This document shows, in pieces, positions 1 to 4,912 of a DNA stretch of 7,585 bases. The notes below the pieces were generated by a model that saw nothing but the letters and a program-made list of their open reading frames with translations, was not told the DNA's origin and made no database searches. Numbering within the stretch: the stretch's first letter is position 1; every line of letters begins with the position of its first letter. Origin of the DNA: UBA5738 sp049641805 (GTDB lineage: Bacteria > Patescibacteriota > Minisyncoccia > Minisyncoccales > UBA5738); NCBI GenBank assembly GCA_049641805.1, contig JBARNX010000058.1:1-7585 (forward strand). Direction: 5' to 3'. Both the position numbers and the translations under genes were made by a program.

Positions 1-27
1 CTACCGCGCGCCCAAGGCGTCGCGGTA

Positions 28-62
28 TTCCTTCCGCTCCGCTAACGCTCCGCGGAAAGGAA
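28..62. repeat. Imperfect inverted repeat
   Basis: TTCCTTCCGC (28-37) pairs with GCGGAAAGGAA (52-62) apart from one extra A. The loop itself repeats CTCCG-like words. There is no T-run, so it reads as a palindromic repeat rather than a terminator. Confidence 0.5.
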
Positions 63-73
63 AAGTTTGATTC

Positions 74-118
74 CCCGCCAAACATCGCCGGGGCATAGCC
101 CCGAGGTATTCTGGCGGG
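74..118. repeat. Nested inverted repeat
   Basis: The outer arms CCCGCCA (74-80) and TGGCGGG (112-118) are perfectly complementary. They enclose a second perfect hairpin, CGGGGC (89-94) and GCCCCG (98-103), with a 3-nt loop. The result is a two-tier, cruciform-capable element of about 45 bp. Confidence 0.55.
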
Positions 119-142
119 TAAATAAAATATTAAACTCCCGTA

Positions 143-169
143 GGGGCGAAACATAATTTCGCCCCTTTT
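143..169 (+). terminator. Putative intrinsic terminator (plus direction)
   Basis: GGGGCGAAA (143-151) and TTTCGCCCC (157-165) form a perfect 9-bp stem with a 5-nt loop, followed on the plus strand by TTTT (166-169). It would end a plus-strand transcript entering from the left edge. The T-run is short, so it could also be one of the palindromic repeats. Confidence 0.4.
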
Positions 170-177
170 GGTAGCAC

Positions 178-202
178 AAAGGGCGATTACGCAGAATCGC
201 CC
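178..202 (-). terminator. Putative terminator after the mutase gene
   Basis: GGGCGATT (181-188) and AATCGCCC (195-202) form a perfect 8-bp stem with a 6-nt loop. It begins 28 bp past the mutase stop codon in the minus direction, and the minus strand then reads TTT. The short T-run makes this a weak terminator. The 10-mer GCGATTACGC inside it recurs at 4658-4667 in a palindrome upstream of recA. Confidence 0.4.
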
Positions 203-229
203 CCACAGATTAAAATACGAATTCCAAAA

Positions 230-1642
230 TTATTCCAATCCCAATTTGATATAATCTTTGGCGGTTATGGGAATGCCGCACTTTTCAAAAATTGGCAGGG
301 AGATTTGTTCAACCTCACGCAAGGCCTCGGGGGTTTCGCCTTCAAATTTGCACTTGATCACCGGTGCGGTGTTGGAACATCTTGCCAGCGCCCAGCCGTT
401 TTTGAAATTTATCCGCGCGCCGTCGACATCGATAAAATTGTAATTATTTTCGCGCAGATATTTTTGCAGATTGGCAATGATGCCGAATTTGACATCATCG
501 GCGCACGCAATATTCAATTCCGGACTTGCGCTGTAACGCGGCAACGAATCAACATACGCGGCAAAATCCGGCTGTTTTGCGGCAACTTGCGCCAGCTTGA
601 TGGACGCGAAAATCGCATCGTCCACCAAATAATAATCTTGTGGAAACGCATAATGAAAAGTGATTTCGCCGCCGAAAACCGCGCCGGATTTTTTGACATT
701 ATCACGAATTGCGTTGTGATGCGAAACGGAAAATTGCGTGGTCGCGCCCAAGCGGTGCATATCGTCAATAAACGCTTTGGACGCACGCATACAATGCACC
801 ACCACGCCCTTTTTTTGCCCAACGGCCTGGCGCGCCAAAACCAATAGCGTATCGTCGCCATTTGCCGCCCGCCCGCGATTGTCAATAATCCCCACCCGAT
901 CGCCATCAGTATCATACATAAATCCCATATCCGCGCCGGTTTCCAAAACCTTGGCTTCCAAATCTTTGCGATTGGCTTCCACATATGGGTCAGGCAAGTG
1001 ATGCGGAAAAGTTCCATCAAAATCGCCATAGATTGTTTCCACCCGGCATCCCAAGCGCCGAAAAACTTTCTCGGGCAAATAACCGCACGCGCCATTGCCG
1101 GTGTCCACAATAATTTTTAAAGGCCGGCTGATTTTAATTTTTGAAGCGACATAATCAATATATTCTTGCGACGCGTCAAATTCCGTAACTTTGCCCGACA
1201 ATGTTCCCGCCGCGCCTTCTGTTTCCAGCTTTTGCGCCAAACGCTTCAACGCCTGCAACGACTCGCCCATCAATTCTTCACTGGCAACCGCCGCGGTTTT
1301 CCGCGCGTGATAGGTTAGGCCGTTGTGATGGGGCGGATTGTGCGATCCGGAAATCATCAACCCGCCGTCATAATCATGATTAAAAATGGAAAAATACCAC
1401 AATGGATCTGGCGCAATGCCCAGATCGATCACTTCCATCCCCGCCTCAAGCATGGCTTTCCGGGCCGCATCTGCCAGTACCGGCGAGCTGGGCCGCGGAT
1501 CACGCGCCAAAACCGCTCGCTTCATATGCGGATACAGTTCGCAAAATGCCTTGGTGGTATAATAAACTGCGCTCTCATTAAGCTCATCGGGATACATCCC
1601 CCGAATGTCATAACCCCGAAAAATATTGTCTTTTATCGCCAT
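230..1642 (-). CDS. manB: Phosphomannomutase/phosphoglucomutase
   Basis: This cytoplasmic alpha-D-phosphohexomutase interconverts mannose- or glucose-6-phosphate and the 1-phosphates, supplying nucleotide-sugar synthesis for envelope glycans. At 470 residues it has the usual family length and all four active-site loops. These are the phosphoserine loop SGSHNP (98-103, catalytic Ser100), the metal loop DTDGDR (244-249, Asp244/246/248), the sugar loop GGEITFH (324-330), and the phosphate-binding loop RCSNTAP (421-427). The N-terminal GYDIRG (10-15) and RDPRPSSP (47-54) motifs are also typical. The sugar loop departs from the usual GEMSGH: Ser is replaced by Thr328 and Gly by Phe329. The phosphate loop has Ala426 where Glu is common. 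Those changes leave the preferred sugar (mannose, glucose or another) open, and manB/pgm is a family-level name only. The ATG at 1642 has no Shine-Dalgarno sequence but puts the YDIRG motif at its usual distance. The gene stands alone and is divergent from rpsF. Confidence 0.93.
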   Translation of the reverse strand: MAIKDNIFRGYDIRGMYPDELNESAVYYTTKAFCELYPHMKRAVLARDPRPSSPVLADAARKAMLEAGMEVIDLGIAPDPLWYFSIFNHDYDGGLMISGSHNPPHHNGLTYHARKTAAVASEELMGESLQALKRLAQKLETEGAAGTLSGKVTEFDASQEYIDYVASKIKISRPLKIIVDTGNGACGYLPEKVFRRLGCRVETIYGDFDGTFPHHLPDPYVEANRKDLEAKVLETGADMGFMYDTDGDRVGIIDNRGRAANGDDTLLVLARQAVGQKKGVVVHCMRASKAFIDDMHRLGATTQFSVSHHNAIRDNVKKSGAVFGGEITFHYAFPQDYYLVDDAIFASIKLAQVAAKQPDFAAYVDSLPRYSASPELNIACADDVKFGIIANLQKYLRENNYNFIDVDGARINFKNGWALARCSNTAPVIKCKFEGETPEALREVEQISLPIFEKCGIPITAKDYIKLGLE

Positions 1643-1672
1643 TTTTTAATCTTTAATCTTAATTTCAGCTTA

Positions 1673-1700
1673 ATTATACCATATCAAAATCTATCGCCAA
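1673..1700 (-). promoter_or_regulatory. Promoter of the mutase gene
   Basis: Read on the minus strand, -35 TTGGCG (1695-1700) is followed by a 16-bp spacer and a perfect -10 TATAAT (1673-1678), preceded by TGG as an extended -10. Transcription should start near 1666, giving a leader of about 24 nt that is AT-rich and lacks a ribosome binding site. Confidence 0.65.
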
Positions 1701-1702
1701 CA

Positions 1703-1731
1703 TTGACGGATCATAATTTTATTGCTAATAT
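1703..1731 (+). promoter_or_regulatory. Promoter of the rpsF-ssb-rpsR operon
   Basis: -35 TTGACG (1703-1708), a 17-bp spacer and -10 TAATAT (1726-1731), with TGC just before the -10 as an extended element. The predicted start is about 1738, a few bases before the leader stem at 1743. An overlapping TATAAT at 1729-1734 would need a 20-bp spacer and is less likely. The -35 box lies 2 bp from the -35 box of the divergent mutase promoter. Confidence 0.7.
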
Positions 1732-1742
1732 AATCGCACATT

Positions 1743-1792
1743 GGCCATCTCCGGCGACAGTAAAAATCGACCGGAACCACTAAAAGATGGCC
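1743..1792 (+). promoter_or_regulatory. Candidate S6:S18-binding leader RNA
   Basis: The outer stem GGCCATCT (1743-1750) pairs perfectly with AGATGGCC (1785-1792). Directly inside it lies CCGG (1751-1754), which can pair with CCGG (1771-1774) and continue through CGA/TCG to an A-rich loop. The 3' side keeps an unpaired AACCACTAAA (1775-1784). A CCG held in a bulge between a stem and a hairpin, upstream of rpsF, is the described signature of the S6:S18 complex-binding motif, through which the two proteins repress their own operon. The 3' arm ends 9 nt before the ATG pair at 1802/1805, so folding could block initiation. The stem and CCG are seen directly; the function is inferred. Confidence 0.55.
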
Positions 1793-1801
1793 GCGATATA
1801 T

Positions 1802-2395
1802 ATGATGAAGCATTACGAATTTACTTACCTGACCCGGCAGGATATGCCCGAGGATGAGGCCAAAAAACTTCAAGATAAGTTGATCGCGCTGATAACCGCC
1901 AAAAACGGCGCCATTACCGACCTGCCCAAATCCTATAAAAAAAGGTTGGCTTACCGCATTAAAAAACAAGATGCGGCCTATGTTAATACCATCCTATTCC
2001 AGAGCGAACCGGCGTTCGCGGTTGATTTCAAAAAAGAAACCGACACGATCCCCGAAATATTGCGTGGCTTGATAATTTGGTATGATCCGGAAAAGCTGAA
2101 AAGAGAACCTCGGCGCGAACGGCCCGCCGCGCGAACGGCGTCTGCGGGAATCGAAACAACCGTAGCGCAAAGCTTCCCTGCGATTGAAGAAAAAAAGGCG
2201 GAAAAACTCGCGGCGGAAATCACGGTAAAGGAAATCAAAGAAACCAAGGAAGAAGAAATCAAAACTCCCAAAGAAGAAACCAAGGAAGAAGAACCCGCTT
2301 CCGAAGAGGCAAAACCCGCCAAACCCAAACGCCGGACAAAAATCAAAGCCGAATTGCGCGACATTGAGGAAAAACTGGACGAGATATTAAAATAA
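1802..2395 (+). CDS. rpsF: 30S ribosomal protein bS6 with long charged tail
   Basis: bS6 sits on the 30S platform bound to bS18. Counting from the chosen start, the first ~100 residues are the single S6 domain: MMKHYEFTYL at the N-terminus, KKRLAYRIKK in the middle (the RRQLAYPI region of E. coli S6), and ILRGLIIWYDPEKL at the end. About 95 extra residues follow. They form a disordered-looking Lys/Glu/Pro tail containing a 12-residue duplication, then a short predicted amphipathic helix, AELRDIEEKLDEILK, at the very end. E. coli S6 is about 130 residues. The start is placed at the tandem ATGs 1802/1805 because S6 proteins begin M(K/R)HYE. An in-frame ATG at 1787 would add five residues but falls inside the leader stem. 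It is first in the operon with ssb and rpsR and is probably autoregulated through that leader. Confidence 0.93.
   Translation: MMKHYEFTYLTRQDMPEDEAKKLQDKLIALITAKNGAITDLPKSYKKRLAYRIKKQDAAYVNTILFQSEPAFAVDFKKETDTIPEILRGLIIWYDPEKLKREPRRERPAARTASAGIETTVAQSFPAIEEKKAEKLAAEITVKEIKETKEEEIKTPKEETKEEEPASEEAKPAKPKRRTKIKAELRDIEEKLDEILK
2240..2293 (+). repeat. In-frame direct repeat in the rpsF tail
   Basis: The 18-mer GAAACCAAGGAAGAAGAA occurs exactly at 2240-2257 and 2276-2293, a 36-bp (12-codon) period. With one mismatch the match extends a further codon upstream. It encodes the repeated ETKEEE of the bS6 tail. Confidence 0.85.
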
Positions 2396-2402
2396 ATTCC
2401 TT

Positions 2403-2549
2403 AAATCCGAATATCGAATATCGAATATCGAAATAAATCTGAATTTTCAAATTTTCAAATGGCCGAAACGAAATTCCGTTTTGAACATTCGAGATTTGAA
2501 CATTCGATATTGTTTCGGATTTCGATATTCGTGCTTCGATATTTGTTTC
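2403..2549. repeat. Inverted array of CGAATAT-type repeats
   Basis: Almost the whole rpsF-ssb spacer is low-complexity repeat. Three tandem CGAATAT heptamers (2408-2428) on the left face three inverted TTCGATATT copies (2503-2511, 2521-2529 and 2535-2543) on the right. Between them lie two tandem ATTTTCAA (2443-2458), a small AAACG/CGTTT hairpin near 2466-2481, and two TTGAACATTCGA copies 15 bp apart (2481-2492 and 2496-2507). The arms can fold into one long imperfect hairpin. There is no T-run, no ribosome binding site and no clear promoter. Confidence 0.7.
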
Positions 2550-2550
2550 A

Positions 2551-3063
2551 ATGAATTTAAATAAAGTATTCTTAATCGGCCGGCTTACGCGCGATCCGGA
2601 AATCCGAGTCATGCCCAGCGGTCAGCAAGTGGCGAATTTCGGTCTGGCGACCGACCGGTTCTATGTCGACAAAAACACCAACCAGCGCCAACAAAAAACC
2701 GAATTTCACAATCTCGTTCTCTTCGGACGGTTGGCGGAAATTGCCGGCCAGTATCTGAAAAAAGGATCTCTGGCAATGTTTGAAGGCCGGCTCCAAACGC
2801 GGGATTGGCAAGATCAGGCGGGAAACAAACGCTATCGCACCGAAATCATCGCCGAATCGATGCAATTGGGTCCGCGCAACAATGAATCGAGCGGCGGCTA
2901 TCAATCTCCGCAAAATTATCCGGCCAACTCCGCTCCCGCCGAAAACCGCGGCAAAGCGGACTCCGCAACATCGGGAAGCGGCGCCAAATCCGCGCCCGAG
3001 GAAACCGACATCCCGATTATCGAAGAAGACGGCGACATTGATGTGAAAAATATTCCATTCTAA
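2551..3063 (+). CDS. ssb: Single-stranded DNA-binding protein
   Basis: SSB coats single-stranded DNA during replication, repair and recombination and recruits partner proteins through its C-terminal tip. The 170-residue product has an N-terminal OB fold (about residues 1-110) opening with MNLNKVFLIGRLTRDPE and including FHNLVLFGRLAE, GSLAMFEGRLQTRDW and YRTEIIAESMQLG. A low-complexity linker rich in Ser, Asn, Pro and Ala follows, then the acidic tip ending DVKNIPF. The Ile-Pro-Phe end matches the conserved DDDIPF partner-docking peptide, with Lys-Asn in place of two of the Asp residues. It lies between rpsF and rpsR as in many bacterial operons. The ATG follows the repeat-filled spacer directly and has no Shine-Dalgarno sequence. 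Confidence 0.96.
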   Translation: MNLNKVFLIGRLTRDPEIRVMPSGQQVANFGLATDRFYVDKNTNQRQQKTEFHNLVLFGRLAEIAGQYLKKGSLAMFEGRLQTRDWQDQAGNKRYRTEIIAESMQLGPRNNESSGGYQSPQNYPANSAPAENRGKADSATSGSGAKSAPEETDIPIIEEDGDIDVKNIPF

Positions 3064-3119
3064 AAAATTTAAAGTTAAAAAATCAAAAATAAAAGTTACA
3101 ATAAATTGGGTTCTTGCGT

Positions 3120-3160
3120 CGGGGTATTAACCCCGCCACAATCAGAGGATGTTTCCTCTG
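3120..3160. repeat. Two tandem hairpins between ssb and rpsR
   Basis: CGGGG (3120-3124)/CCCCG (3131-3135) and CAGAGGA (3143-3149)/TCCTCTG (3154-3160) are perfect stems with 6-nt and 4-nt loops. They sit in the middle of an otherwise AT-rich 148-bp spacer. Neither has a T-run, so they more likely stabilise or attenuate the operon mRNA, or are mobile palindromic repeats, than terminate it. Confidence 0.6.
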
Positions 3161-3211
3161 GACTCCTCATTGCCATTTTCAATTTTGATTTTTACATTTT
3201 GATTTAAATTC

Positions 3212-3397
3212 ATGGCTTGCTATTTTTGCCAAAGAAATATTCAAGAAATCAACTACAAAGACACCGAGACCCTCCAGCATTTCACTTCTGGAATGGGAAA
3301 AATCAAACCCAAAAAGAAAACCGGCGTATGCGCCACGCACCAGCGAATGGTCGCGCGCGAAGTAAAGCGCGCCCGGTTCCTGGCCCTGCTTCCATAA
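3212..3397 (+). CDS. rpsR: 30S ribosomal protein bS18, zinc-binding type
   Basis: bS18 pairs with bS6 on the platform near the mRNA exit and the 3' end of 16S rRNA. This 61-residue form is shorter than E. coli S18 (75), lacking most of the N-terminal arm and the last residues. The family core is clear: QEINYKDTETLQHF, GKI at 29-31, TGVCATHQRMVAREVKRAR, and the terminal ALLP. Cys3-x2-Cys6 and Cys40-x2-His43 make a four-ligand zinc ribbon, the C-plus type found in some lineages and lost in E. coli. It is the last gene of the operon and is followed directly by a strong terminator. The ATG has only AT-rich sequence upstream. The start is firm because it sits two codons before the first zinc ligand. 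Confidence 0.95.
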   Translation: MACYFCQRNIQEINYKDTETLQHFTSGMGKIKPKKKTGVCATHQRMVAREVKRARFLALLP

Positions 3398-3409
3398 CCC
3401 AAGCTTTCA

Positions 3410-3447
3410 CACTGAAAAACGCCCATCTTAACGGGCGTTTTTCAGTG
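3410..3447. terminator. Bidirectional intrinsic terminator
   Basis: A perfect 15-bp stem runs from CACTGAAAAACGCCC (3410-3424) to GGGCGTTTTTCAGTG (3433-3447), with an 8-nt loop. The GC core is flanked by A5 on the left and T5 on the right, so it can terminate from either side. It lies between the convergent rpsR and recA ends, 12 and 21 bp from their stop codons, and probably serves both. Confidence 0.92.
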
Positions 3448-3468
3448 CATTCGTTAATTTTACAATCT

Positions 3469-4524
<1,056 letters not shown>

Positions 4525-4580
4525 GGTATTTTAATTATTTTTTAAGTATTTTTTATTACCGAAAGCGAATTTGCGGAGAT

Positions 4581-4605
4581 TTGACCTCAGCTTTTGGGAG
4601 GTCAA
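4581..4605. repeat. Palindromic repeat in the recA leader
   Basis: TTGACCTC (4581-4588) and GAGGTCAA (4598-4605) are perfectly complementary around a 9-nt loop. GGA before and TCC after extend the stem imperfectly. It shares the GACCTC/GAGGTC word with the elements at 4645-4680 and 4849-4886, though with the arms in the opposite order. Confidence 0.65.
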
Positions 4606-4644
4606 TTTCCCACGAATTCGCGGCAACGGATGGCGCAAATTCCA

Positions 4645-4680
4645 AGGTCAAACCTCCGCGATTACGCCGAGGATTGACCT
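4645..4680. repeat. Palindromic repeat, same family as 4849-4886
   Basis: AGGTCAAACCTC (4645-4656) pairs with GAGGATTGACCT (4669-4680) at 11 of 12 positions, and GCG-ATTA-CGC (4658-4667) closes the top. Element length, loop type and the central GCGATTACGC closely match the palindrome near the ftsK stop. Confidence 0.75.
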
Positions 4681-4707
4681 CTGAATTTGCTGTCAGTGCT
4701 AAAAAAT

Positions 4708-4727
4708 TACCGAATCCATGCTCGGTA
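4708..4727. promoter_or_regulatory. Operator-like palindrome at the recA start site
   Basis: TACCGA (4708-4713) and TCGGTA (4722-4727) are perfect inverted half-sites 8 bp apart. They lie just downstream of the predicted recA -10 and cover the expected transcription start near 4727. The size and position fit a repressor operator such as a LexA site, but the sequence matches neither the E. coli nor the B. subtilis SOS box, so the regulator is unknown. Confidence 0.4.
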
Positions 4728-4733
4728 TTATTG

Positions 4734-4762
4734 ATTATAGAGATAAATCGGCCATTAACCAA
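4734..4762 (-). promoter_or_regulatory. Promoter of recA
   Basis: Read on the minus strand, -35 TTGGTT (4757-4762) is followed by a 17-bp spacer and a perfect -10 TATAAT (4734-4739). It lies 30 bp past the ftsK terminator. The -35 box is weak (three of six consensus bases). The leader to the recA ATG would be about 200 nt and contains two palindromic repeats. Confidence 0.6.
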
Positions 4763-4791
4763 TCTTGACAAAATAAAATTAGATTGCGTAA

Positions 4792-4818
4792 TTTAAAACG
4801 GGCAGCGCCCGTTTTAAA
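4792..4818 (-). terminator. Intrinsic terminator after ftsK
   Basis: TTTAAAACGGGC (4792-4803) and GCCCGTTTTAAA (4807-4818) form a perfect 12-bp stem with loop AGC. In the minus direction the GC core is followed by TTTT and further A/T. It separates ftsK transcription from the recA promoter and is symmetric enough to work both ways. Confidence 0.7.
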
Positions 4819-4848
4819 AAAATCCGATGATACAAAATCCAGTTTGCC

Positions 4849-4886
4849 GAGGCCAGACCTCGGCGAGTACGCCGAGGTCTGGCCTC
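4849..4886. repeat. Perfect 17-bp palindrome after ftsK
   Basis: GAGGCCAGACCTCGGCG (4849-4865), loop AGTA, then its exact complement (4870-4886). It begins 26 bp past the ftsK stop codon. There is no T-run; the true terminator is about 30 bp further on. It belongs to the same family as 4645-4680. Confidence 0.85.
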
Positions 4887-4912
4887 AAATACAAATTCGC
4901 AATTCAAAGAAA

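Larger units (their letters stand above)
1..229. other. Non-coding, hairpin-rich left flank
   Basis: No convincing coding frame is visible here. The stretch contains four separate inverted repeats (about 28-62, 74-118, 143-165 and 181-202), joined by AT-rich sequence. The two nearest the mutase gene are terminator-like. The two at the left are GC-rich and resemble interspersed palindromic repeats. A gene ending on the plus strand just outside the left edge cannot be excluded. Confidence 0.6.
4525..4912. other. Gene-free recA-ftsK spacer
   Basis: This 388-bp stretch has no supportable gene. In the minus direction it holds a perfect palindrome, the ftsK terminator, the recA promoter with an overlapping operator-like palindrome, and two further inverted repeats in what would be the recA leader (about 200 nt). 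The final 45 bp before recA are almost pure A/T. Short open frames on both strands here run through the palindromes and resemble nothing. Confidence 0.75.

Noticed and set aside
514..1110. 198-residue minus-strand frame within the mutase gene
   Set aside because: It is a frame shadow of the mutase, whose own frame carries all the catalytic loops.
1978..2364. Ser-rich antisense frame opposite rpsF
   Set aside because: The Ser/Ile/Leu-rich content is simply the complement of the Lys/Glu-rich bS6 tail codons.
2403..2549. CRISPR-like array
   Set aside because: The repeats are 7-15 bp, partly inverted and lack regular unique spacers, and no cas gene is nearby.
3120..3160. Terminator between ssb and rpsR
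   Set aside because: The two hairpins are not followed by T-runs, and a strong terminator lies after rpsR, so read-through to rpsR is expected.
4556..4796. Overlapping 71-residue frames on both strands in the recA-ftsK gap
   Set aside because: They mirror each other because they run through the palindromes, have no recognisable motif and overlap the recA promoter and a terminator.
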